Shown here: positions 1 to 5,596 of the stretch, one piece after another
How positions within the stretch are numbered: position 1 is the first letter of the stretch
Layout of the letters: every line of letters starts with the position of its first letter
Assembly (NCBI GenBank): GCA_003132765.1
Contig: PKYU01000161.1
Coordinates: 1 to 5,596, forward strand
Source of the DNA: Chitinophagaceae bacterium
GTDB lineage: Bacteria; Bacteroidota; Bacteroidia; Chitinophagales; Chitinophagaceae
Direction: 5' to 3'
Length of the DNA: 5,596 bases
Program-made: the position numbers and the translations under genes
Notes under the pieces: generated by a model
What the model saw: the letters and a program-made list of their open reading frames with translations, nothing else
What the model was told of the DNA's origin: nothing
The model's database searches: none

Positions 1-885
1 ACTCAGAATGTAGTTCGACCCATAAATTTCAGGATTAAATAATTCCAGCTGCTGGAAGTTTAGCTGACCAGCCAAAACATAACTCAAGCTTCTAAACAAA
101 ATTACCGGGATTATCAAAAGAATGAATGCTGTCCAAAAACCTTTTTTCTCAAAAAAGAATCTCGCCAGCTTATGAATAAAAAAAAGAATAAAGACTCCTG
201 CAAGGATTTTTAGCCAAATTGAGATACCGTTTTCCTTGCCTTCAACCTTAGTTATTTGTTTCAGAAAAAAAAGAGTGTTACCTCCTGAATCTTTGATGGC
301 CAACCTCCCCGGCAACAGACTGATATCATAGTCTTTGCTGATTTCACTATTTGCAATAAATGAATTTTTAAGGTATTTATTCTCCACATAATAATTCCAT
401 TTTACAGGAATGAGCGTAACAATTTCATAAAGCAAGCCTCTTTTATTCTGGTATTGCTTTTTGTTAACCACATACCAACCATTTATCAGTTTTAAAAATC
501 GCGTTCCGTCAGGACTGGCCAATATTGTTGAATCAGGTGCAATGATTTGCGTATTCCAAAAAACAGGTACGGGATTGGCTAATGGATTATTTCTGTAAAG
601 AAAAATGAAATAATTTTTGTCTACCAGGTTATCAAGCTCATGCTCATTATAATTACGATTGATAATCTTGTCTATTAAGGCAGTATCTTTTAAAAAAGCG
701 AAACTTTTCTTTTGATTCTTAATTATATTATTTTGGATGGCTCTTGTGGCTGTGCCCGATGTTGATATACTACTCCAGTAATTATCAATGATAAATGATA
801 AAGTGAACAACCATGCAGTTGTAACAAGGAGATATATATTTCTCCCAAAAAATGTTTTTAGATCTTTATTAATTTTAAACTTCAC
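1..885 (-). CDS. Membrane sensor protein, probable N-terminus of a large histidine kinase (partial, runs off left edge)
   Basis: The frame is open for 295 codons from a GTG at 885-883 to base 1, so the C-terminus is missing. Visible parts: a short basic N-terminus, a membrane segment at about residues 16-33, a periplasmic region at about 34-220, and two more membrane segments at about 221-239 and 250-272. The motif LPGRLAIKDSGG (191-202) and the segment ELFNPEIYGSNY (281-292) after the third helix recall large Bacteroidota HAMP-type sensor kinases, whose HAMP, HisKA and ATPase domains lie further downstream. No catalytic domain is in view, so the kinase role is inferred from memory of the family. 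The GTG start is chosen because it overlaps the mazG stop (GTGA), there is no in-frame ATG before the first membrane segment, and the signal-anchor helix follows at a normal distance. Expression is probably coupled to mazG. It could instead be another membrane protein with the same sensory head. Confidence 0.72.
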   Translation of the reverse strand, partial: MKFKINKDLKTFFGRNIYLLVTTAWLFTLSFIIDNYWSSISTSGTATRAIQNNIIKNQKKSFAFLKDTALIDKIINRNYNEHELDNLVDKNYFIFLYRNNPLANPVPVFWNTQIIAPDSTILASPDGTRFLKLINGWYVVNKKQYQNKRGLLYEIVTLIPVKWNYYVENKYLKNSFIANSEISKDYDISLLPGRLAIKDSGGNTLFFLKQITKVEGKENGISIWLKILAGVFILFFIHKLARFFFEKKGFWTAFILLIIPVILFRSLSYVLAGQLNFQQLELFNPEIYGSNYILS

Positions 886-1649
886 AATTGCTGTTTCTTA
901 ATTTCATTCCATATTTGATCCATTTCCCCTAGCGTCATATTACTAAGGTTGTGCCCTTTTTCTGCTGCTGCTGCTTCCATTTGGGTAAAACGCATGATAA
1001 ACTTTTTATTGCTGAGCTCTAGTGCATTTTCTGCATCTATATTTAGAAACCTTACATAATTAACAACTGAGAAGAAAAGATCGCCTGCTTCTTCCTCAAT
1101 ATGAGCTGTATCGCCGGACTTAACGGCATCAAGCAATTCAGCTTTTTCTTCTTCGATTTTTTCCCACACCTGTTCTTTGGTTTCCCATTCGAATCCCACC
1201 TGCTTGGCTTTTTCCTGCAGGCGCATGGCTTTTACCATTGAGGGTAAAGATTTTGGCACGCCACTCAGAACTGATTTCTTTCCTTCCGCCAGCTTAATTT
1301 GTTCCCAGTTTCTTTTAACTTCTTCGTCATCTTTTACCTTGATATCTCCATAAATATGCGGATGGCGGAAAATAAGTTTTTCACAAATGCTATTTATAAC
1401 CTCTTGCAGCGAAAATTGATTCTCTTCCTCAGCGATTTTAGCATAAAAAACAATATGCAGGAGTATATCACCCAGTTCTTCTTTAATGCCCTGCCAGTCT
1501 TTATCAGTGATTGCATCAACAAGTTCAAAAGTTTCTTCAATTGTTTGCTGGCGCAGTGTATGAATCGTTTGCTTTTTATCCCACGGGCATTTTTCCCTTA
1601 ACTCGGTCATTATTTTCACCAACCTATTGATATCGATTTCCTGAGACAT
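882..1649 (-). CDS. mazG: Nucleoside triphosphate pyrophosphohydrolase MazG
   Basis: MazG hydrolyses (d)NTPs to the monophosphate and pyrophosphate in the cytosol. It clears aberrant nucleotides, and in E. coli it also affects ppGpp-related stress signalling. The 255 residues match the usual two-domain length. The N-terminal domain has CPWD (21-24), the metal-binding helix E38-E39-x-x-E42 and the partner motif E58-x-x-D61 (EELGD), then FRHPHIYGD (94-102) and W115-E116. The second domain repeats the pattern with E167-E168-x-x-E171 and E187-x-x-D190 (EEAGD), and ends in a Trp-containing tail (W247). All expected acidic residues are present, so the enzyme should be active. The ATG at 1649-1647 gives the canonical N-terminus. 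It lies 9 A/T-only bases after the stop of the DUF3667 gene, without a Shine-Dalgarno site. The last codons overlap the next gene by four bases. It is the middle gene of a three-gene minus-strand operon. Confidence 0.96.
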   Translation of the reverse strand: MSQEIDINRLVKIMTELREKCPWDKKQTIHTLRQQTIEETFELVDAITDKDWQGIKEELGDILLHIVFYAKIAEEENQFSLQEVINSICEKLIFRHPHIYGDIKVKDDEEVKRNWEQIKLAEGKKSVLSGVPKSLPSMVKAMRLQEKAKQVGFEWETKEQVWEKIEEEKAELLDAVKSGDTAHIEEEAGDLFFSVVNYVRFLNIDAENALELSNKKFIMRFTQMEAAAAEKGHNLSNMTLGEMDQIWNEIKKQQL

Positions 1650-1658
1650 TTTAACAAT

Positions 1659-2711
1659 TTAAATTTTAAAAATTGATACAAAAAAGAATATGGCCACCAA
1701 AAAAATAATACCCAGTAAATAGGCAAATAAAAAGATCCCATATTTTAAGATCGTCTTACCTCTCCCCTGCTCGTAAAAATTGCGCATTGCCTGATAGAGG
1801 TAGAAAAAGATGGCAATTATAATTGCTGCATTAAGATATCCTAACCAGGTTAGTTGTGTAAGCTCTACTATTCGCGAAATGATTAATACTACCAACTGGG
1901 CAATGAATAAAAAAATGTAAAAGTGCATCGTAAAGACCGCATGACCCACATAATAAAATTTTTTCTGCCTGATATATAATAGTTCCAACAGGAAAGCCGC
2001 AAAAGGCAATGACACGAACAATAACTGAGGGAAGCTGTGTAAGAAGGCTTCGCCTAAATCTTTAATAAATTGATTTGCATCATCATGGTATTTTTTATTG
2101 AGTTCAATTTCCTTATGCGCCAATTTTTTGGTAAGCCAGTTTTGTTTCACCTTACCGGTTCTAACTAATGAATCATACTCCTCCCTGTTTTTATACTCCT
2201 TATTGAAAATAATCAGATTCAGACCTTTTTTTTTATTGATACTATCTATGTAATGGCTAAAATTTTCCCTCCTCATTGGCTTGCCATTATTCAGCACACT
2301 TGTAAAATTATTAAAATCCTGGGGCGACATTTGTTGAATTTCTTCCATCGTTTTACCATCATACATCAATTTTACAACGGGTTCTTTACTAGTATTATAG
2401 AAGAATGAGAAAAAACTGAGGAAAAAAATGAAAGAAGTAAAAAGATACATCCTGATCGGATTGAAATAACTGGCCCTTTTTCCTTTCATATATTCCTTAG
2501 ATAGAAAACCTGGTTTTAAAATAAGGTCTTTTATGGAAGTAAAAAACTTGCCATCAAAGTGGGTTATATCGCTAAAAAAATGTGAGATCAAATGCCACAC
2601 GCTTTCCTTTGGTTCAATATTTTCCTGGCCACAGACGTGACAATATTTTCCAATAACTGTCGTTCCACAGTTAAGACAATTTTTTTCAATTCTTTCACGA
2701 AGATGCGACAC
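1659..2711 (-). CDS. DUF3667 family zinc-ribbon membrane protein
   Basis: The function is unknown; the family is frequent in Bacteroidota. The N-terminus carries a zinc ribbon with C12-x2-C15 and C24-x2-C27 (in GKYCHVCGQEN). The family core follows: HFFSDITHFDGKFFTSI (44-60), LKPGFLSKEYMKGKRASYFNP (65-85). A first membrane segment lies at about 87-105. Residues 106-222 are a charged, soluble loop, and four more hydrophobic segments follow at about 226-246, 258-280, 290-308 and 323-348. The protein is therefore a polytopic inner-membrane protein with a cytosolic zinc-binding head. The start is GTG at 2711-2709: an in-frame stop lies four codons upstream (TAA, TAT, AAG, ATA, GTG) and the next methionine comes after the zinc ribbon. 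It is the first gene of the operon with mazG and the sensor protein, 9 bases ahead of mazG. The family call is confident; any role as transporter, assembly factor or sensor would be a guess. Confidence 0.9.
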   Translation of the reverse strand: MSHLRERIEKNCLNCGTTVIGKYCHVCGQENIEPKESVWHLISHFFSDITHFDGKFFTSIKDLILKPGFLSKEYMKGKRASYFNPIRMYLFTSFIFFLSFFSFFYNTSKEPVVKLMYDGKTMEEIQQMSPQDFNNFTSVLNNGKPMRRENFSHYIDSINKKKGLNLIIFNKEYKNREEYDSLVRTGKVKQNWLTKKLAHKEIELNKKYHDDANQFIKDLGEAFLHSFPQLLFVSLPFAAFLLELLYIRQKKFYYVGHAVFTMHFYIFLFIAQLVVLIISRIVELTQLTWLGYLNAAIIIAIFFYLYQAMRNFYEQGRGKTILKYGIFLFAYLLGIIFLVAIFFFVSIFKI

Positions 2712-2832
2712 TATCTTATATTAGCATTAATAATTTATGGTTAAAAATAACAAACTAAATCTGCTTGAGAAATTAATCCGCTATTTTGCAATAATGACAA
2801 ATTTTAGTTTCAAAAAACAAGGGATTCAGCGG
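2712..2832. promoter_or_regulatory. Divergent intergenic region expected to hold promoters for both directions
   Basis: The DUF3667-mazG-sensor operon leaves to the left and the secreted-protein gene to the right, so both promoters should lie here or just inside. The Bacteroidota consensus is TTG about 19 bases before TAnnTTTG. On the plus strand TATTTTG (2782-2788), with TTG at 2765-2767, is a near match, but one base short and with a spacing of only 14. On the minus strand TTAGTTTG (2758-2751) is another imperfect match. I see no convincing operator or riboswitch. The call rests mainly on gene arrangement. Confidence 0.3.
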
Positions 2833-3687
2833 ATGATCACTAAGGACGCCAAAAGGAACTTCCCTATTTTTCTTCTAATTCTTTTTGTTAATCATGGTGC
2901 ATATGCTCAGTATTATTATAAAGACATATGGAACAACCAGCAAATTTCAAATGAATTCAAATTGCTGAAAAACGATAATTTTAAAATCATAAAAATCAGA
3001 AGCTTTGATGCTGATGGCCAACCCAGCGAAGGATTTTTTTGTGTTAAGAAATTCAATAAGAAATTCACCCAATCCCAGATGATCTCAAAATCAAATATTA
3101 CCGCACAGTCAGTATTAGTTTCAGACTATAACGAAATAGGTTTTACATTAAAAACAACCGAGGAAACACCCTCTGCAACTAATATTACTGAATATGATTA
3201 TGAAGGTAACGGGCAATTAAAAATGACCATTACCCTTACCAAAGCTGATGACGATTCCGGTGAGATAAAAGAAACCCATGAATATTTTTACGATCAAAAG
3301 GGAATTCCGGTAAAAATGATCCGGAAGAAAAACGATGTACCGGTTTCCACCATTCATTTTGTGAGTGATACAAATGGTAGCATCATAGAAGAGGATGTGG
3401 AAGGTAACTCCAGAAGTGACAAGAAGTATTATTACTATTATGATTCAAAGAACAGACTTACGGATGTTGTTCATTTCAATGAACTGGCTAACCGTCTGCT
3501 TCCGGACTATATGTTTGAATATTTTACTTCAAACCTGCCAAAACAAATGATCACAGTAAGTGAAGGAAGTAATAGCTATTTGATCTGGCAATATGCCTAC
3601 AACGAAGATAATTTGAAGCAAACGGAAAAATGTTTTTCAAAAGACAAAAGGTTATTGGGAACCATTCAGTATGAATATGATAAATAA
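2833..3687 (+). CDS. Secreted protein of unknown function with YD/RHS-like motifs
   Basis: The chosen start (ATG 2833) gives 284 residues with a clean signal peptide: basic MITKDAKRNF, a hydrophobic core PIFLLILFV, and a likely signal peptidase I site after AYA (23-25), leaving QYYYKDIW as mature N-terminus. There is no lipobox cysteine. The open frame extends upstream to 2737, with another ATG at 2794, but those starts would bury the signal peptide behind 20-32 charged residues. The mature protein has recurring tyrosine-aspartate turns followed by a glycine or asparagine and a beta strand: YDYEGNGQL (121-129), YFYDQKGIPVKMI (151-163), YYYYYDSKNRLTDVV (199-213), WQYAYNEDNL (252-261) and the terminal IQYEYDK (278-284). 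These resemble YD/RHS repeats but are irregular, with no toxin-like C-terminal domain. I recall a family of similar length in Bacteroidota ending in the same YEY motif, so I read it as full length. Envelope or extracellular location is inferred; the function is unknown. Confidence 0.75.
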   Translation: MITKDAKRNFPIFLLILFVNHGAYAQYYYKDIWNNQQISNEFKLLKNDNFKIIKIRSFDADGQPSEGFFCVKKFNKKFTQSQMISKSNITAQSVLVSDYNEIGFTLKTTEETPSATNITEYDYEGNGQLKMTITLTKADDDSGEIKETHEYFYDQKGIPVKMIRKKNDVPVSTIHFVSDTNGSIIEEDVEGNSRSDKKYYYYYDSKNRLTDVVHFNELANRLLPDYMFEYFTSNLPKQMITVSEGSNSYLIWQYAYNEDNLKQTEKCFSKDKRLLGTIQYEYDK

Positions 3688-3918
3688 TTAATCGAAAGTT
3701 GAGGAAATATCAGCAACCAAAATATATATTCATATTGCCCCAATTACAATAATAAGTGCGCTTATGCGGGTCCTATCCAGGAATAGAATTTTGCCAAAAC
3801 TCAAGGATTTCAATTAATATTTTTCTCATACCAAACCAGCTTTAATATACCTGTCGCTTATGCTCCAAATTAATAGCTGGGATTTGTATTCTAAAAATAT
3901 TTAATTAGGATTATCCAT
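3688..3918. other. Convergent intergenic stretch, no gene seen
   Basis: This 231-base AT-rich stretch lies between the plus-strand secreted-protein gene and the minus-strand transposase remnant. I see no open frame worth calling, no RNA gene and no strong GC hairpin followed by a T run. The right part probably still belongs to the IS1595 element. A GGG at 3768-3770 (GGGTCCTATCCAGG) is a possible outer end of that element, because IS1595 ends often begin with G residues. With the opposite end deleted this cannot be confirmed. Confidence 0.5.
3836..3880. repeat. Imperfect inverted repeat between convergent genes
   Basis: CCAGCT (3836-3841) followed by TTAAT (3842-3846) can pair with ATTAA (3869-3873) and AGCTGG (3875-3880), with one unpaired T at 3874 and a loop of 22 bases. 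This gives 11 base pairs. It sits about 40 bases beyond the stop of the IS1595 transposase remnant, so it could be a weak terminator or a subterminal element feature. The long loop and the absence of a clear T run make a classical terminator unlikely. Confidence 0.35.
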
Positions 3919-4668
3919 TTAAGTCTCATTTCCTTTATAGGCGTAAGGTACATGTTGCATCATTCTCTCTGTCAGCTTGTGCCAGATGGTTGGCAAAAAG
4001 TTCCTTCGGTTAAATCTGAAAAAGAATTCATCTAAATATCCGTTCATGAATCTTTCTGAACACTTATGATGTACGCCTCTTAACCATCCTTTTAAATTCA
4101 TGATCATAAAATGTAGTCCCATGAAGTTCTTTCCTTTATTAGAAGGCTTTTGCTTGAGTTCAAATTCACTTTCCAGTGGCCAGTAACCTCTCCATCCATC
4201 TGTTTTAACCTGAGTGTTGTCACTATCAATGTATTTTTCAAAGAAAGGCCTAAGGCTTTCGGCACTGGCATCTTCAATGGTTTGGCCATAGGCTCGTCCT
4301 ATTTTGTCCCCTTTGACTTTTTCTACCACCATCACTACCAGCTTCTTATCCCCCTTGCTTCTGCCGCGCTGGCCTATATCTACTCCTCCTATCATTAATT
4401 CATTCACTTCTACGTGACCACATAGAAGATGTTTGCCGCTACTTTTCATTGCTTCCTGCACCTTTCGCTTAAACAACCAGGAAGATTTCTGATTGATGCC
4501 ATATTCATTAGCCAACTCCGTTGTTGACTTTCCCTTTTTACGAACTGCGATTCGAAAGTTAATCATAGGAGCCTTCAGCAGCGGGATTTTAATCTTGTGA
4601 AACAATGTGTGAGCGGTAACCGACTCATCATAACACCATTGGCTACAACGCAAATGAAACCGGGTCTT
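3919..4668 (-). pseudogene. IS1595-family transposase, 5'-truncated and catalytically mutated
   Basis: IS1595 transposases have an N-terminal zinc ribbon, a helix-turn-helix and an RNase H-like DDE-type core. An open frame runs from ATG 4743 to the stop at 3919 (274 codons), but only codons from about 25 onward are IS1595. Numbered from that ATG: the tail of the zinc ribbon (HLRCSQWCYDESVTAHTLFH, 30-49), a helix-turn-helix-like part (STTELANEYGINQKSSWLFKRK, 73-94), the core with VEVNE (111-115), KTDGWRGY (180-187), MNLKGWLRG (215-223) and GYLDEFFFRFNRR (235-247). The first two conserved cysteines are missing, and CSQWC stands where CSQC is expected. N114 replaces the first catalytic Asp. D182 is kept, and N216/K218 fit the DDNK subgroup. 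Together these lesions should abolish transposition. The first 20 or so residues of the open frame are IS5 DNA read out of frame, so the encoded protein would be a chimera. Confidence 0.85.
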
Positions 4669-5508
4669 CCACCGATACCTTTGAACCAAACTCATACTTT
4701 TTATGTTCTTTCCCTTTGCTGATACATTGAACGTGTGGCTCATGCAAAGAATAGACTTTGCCCGTGTCTGTTTTCTTTTGTGCTAATACCTGTTTGAATA
4801 GCGCCAGTGTGTCCTGATAACGGCTGGGCGGCAGTTTACGCTCTATCTCTCTCACTAACCTGCCATCAATGGTCTTTACTTTTTTATCTGCCTTTCTTGC
4901 TTTGCCTTTATTTTTCGGATGATTTCTGAAGCGCTGATCCATTAATAATTTCTTCAAAACACCCTATAACTTTGCCGCAGCTCAATGCTTTGCTCATCTG
5001 CAATGGCTATACATTTTTTAATGATTTTCCGATGCAGTTTATTGTCCGTAGGATAAGTAATATTTTTTTCCTGAACCGTTGTATCGGTGGTGGCTTCCTG
5101 CTCCCGGCCATCTTTGCCATTAATGCGTATGCTTTCTTTAAAAATCAATTCTATTCCTTCAGTTCCGATACGGTTTCTAAAATGTACTAACTCACTGGCT
5201 TCACAAGGCGCTCCGCAGGCATAGGATTTTTCTCCGCTGAAATATTGGTAGTAAATATTTTCAAACCATTGTTCAACTACACTCTCATCGCTTATGTTAC
5301 GGATGTGTTTGAGTATGATTAATGATACCATCAACCGGATGGGCTTCGCAGGACGGCCTTCTTCCGAGTACAGTTTTGCAAAGGCTTCTTCAAAAATATT
5401 CCAGTTGATTTGATTTGCTAAAATATACAGCGGGTGGCTGTGACTAAGCTGCTCTTCAAAGGTGCTGTAAAAGCCAAGTTGAGAGGTAGGTTTTGGTTTT
5501 GAAAGCAT
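4668..5508 (-). pseudogene. IS5-type transposase, frameshifted and truncated
   Basis: This is the N-terminal 60% or so of an IS5-type transposase. From ATG 5508 the first segment carries the DUF772 domain: SHPLYILANQINW, then FAKLYSEEGRPAKPIRLMV, QYFSGE and ELVHFRNRIG. It also has the first catalytic Asp in TTDTTVQEKN. It stops at TGA (4956-4954) after LRQSYRVF. The next frame continues the family sequence at once with LKKLLMDQRFRNHPKNKGKA, then KVKTIDGRLVREIERKL and HKKYEFGSKVS, ending at about 4673. The register fits loss of one T from a TTTTT run at about 4957-4960: restoring it gives RQSYRVFLKKL, the usual spacing. The second catalytic Asp and the Glu are deleted. The open frame also extends upstream of 5508, with a TTG at 5580, but ATG 5508 fits the usual MLSK-type start. 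The product cannot be active. Confidence 0.85.
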
Positions 5509-5596
5509 AAAATAATTTGCAAGGTTTTCGCTTGTAAATTCAGTTTTCCTGCAAACTTTATCAACCTTTGTTATCCCCAAACCATTGCCAATTGTG
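4668..5596 (-). mobile_element. Remnant of an IS5-type (DUF772 transposase) insertion sequence, 3' part deleted
   Basis: The transposase-start side of the element lies to the right and reaches at least close to the window edge. The 88 bases beyond the ATG at 5508 probably contain its terminal region, but the terminal repeat cannot be identified because its partner is deleted. To the left the element stops abruptly at about 4668, in the middle of the transposase gene. By eye this stretch is less AT-rich than the operon on the left, as expected for an acquired element. Confidence 0.7.

Larger units (their letters stand above)
3768..4668 (-). mobile_element. Remnant of an IS1595-family (ISXO2-like) insertion sequence, 5' end deleted
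   Basis: The stretch holds the downstream part of the element: most of the transposase gene plus about 150 noncoding bases. The transposase-start end is gone and abuts IS5-type DNA at about 4668. The outer end at 3768 is only a guess from a GGG trinucleotide; no matching terminal repeat or target duplication can be tested because the other end is absent. The element lies in the same orientation as the IS5 remnant, which fits a deletion between two neighbouring elements. Confidence 0.65.

Noticed and set aside
1299..1601. Plus-strand open frame of 100 codons
   Set aside because: It lies wholly antisense to mazG, whose conserved motifs explain the sequence; no domain or start signal supports it.
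2737..2832. Upstream extension of the secreted protein to the ATG at 2737 or 2794
   Set aside because: The extension places 20-32 charged residues before a classic signal peptide; the ATG at 2833 gives a normal export signal.
4104..4398. Open frames on both strands inside the IS1595 gene (4104-4289 minus, 4150-4398 plus)
   Set aside because: The transposase frame carries the recognisable family motifs; these are alternative-frame readings without family character.
4948..4966. Programmed -1 ribosomal frameshift to make a full IS5 transposase
   Set aside because: The bases before the TGA (GTG TTT) are not an X XXY YYZ heptamer, and the downstream part of the gene is deleted anyway, so no functional product would result.
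4972..5190. Plus-strand open frame of 72 codons
   Set aside because: It is antisense to the conserved IS5-type transposase segment containing the first catalytic Asp.
5509..5596. TTG start at 5580 for the IS5-type transposase
   Set aside because: The frame is open there, but the family usually starts near the MLSK methionine at 5508 and a rare TTG start is not needed.
4668..5596. Terminal inverted repeat of the IS5-type element near the right edge
   Set aside because: The partner end is deleted and the window may end inside the element, so no repeat can be demonstrated.
1..5596. CRISPR array, tRNA, rRNA, toxin-antitoxin or phage-defence system
   Set aside because: I saw no regularly spaced direct repeats, no cloverleaf-like sequence and no defence-family motifs; MazG here is a housekeeping two-domain enzyme, not a MazEF antitoxin pair.

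Overview
The window is AT-rich and looks like a chromosome segment from the phylum Bacteroidota, probably near Chitinophagaceae. The reasons are the DUF3667 zinc-ribbon membrane protein, the Bacteroidota-style N-terminus of a large membrane sensor kinase, a secreted protein with tyrosine-rich YD-like motifs, and the lack of Shine-Dalgarno sites before most starts. This assignment rests on recalled family features, not on a search.

Positions 1-2711 hold a tight minus-strand operon, in transcription order: a DUF3667 membrane protein (2711-1659, GTG start), the nucleotide-sanitising enzyme MazG (1649-882), and a membrane protein that runs off the left edge (885 to 1). The last gene starts at a GTG whose last two bases form part of the mazG stop, a 4-base GTGA overlap that suggests translational coupling. 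It looks like the sensory N-terminus of a large histidine kinase, but its kinase domains would lie outside the window.

Divergent from the operon, on the plus strand, is a secreted protein of unknown function with YD-like motifs (best start 2833, end 3687). The roughly 120 bases between 2711 and 2833 should carry promoters for both directions. A 231-base gap follows (3688-3918), with one weak inverted repeat and no gene that I can see.

Positions 3919-5596 are a graveyard of insertion sequences. The 5' part of an IS5-type (DUF772) transposase gene, read from the right edge leftwards, breaks off at about 4668 and joins directly to the 3' part of an IS1595-type (ISXO2-like) transposase gene in the same orientation. 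The IS5 half also has a one-base frameshift near 4957. The IS1595 half has lost its N-terminal zinc-ribbon region, has a displaced cysteine, and carries Asn where the first catalytic Asp belongs. Neither half should be able to transpose. The 274-codon open frame at 4743-3919 is a chimera: its first 20 or so codons are IS5 DNA read in the wrong frame.

I found no CRISPR array, tRNA, rRNA, riboswitch or recognisable defence system. The most informative points are the head-to-tail IS fusion with its dead catalytic site and the DUF3667-mazG-sensor operon. I do not see convincing evidence of a previously undescribed system.
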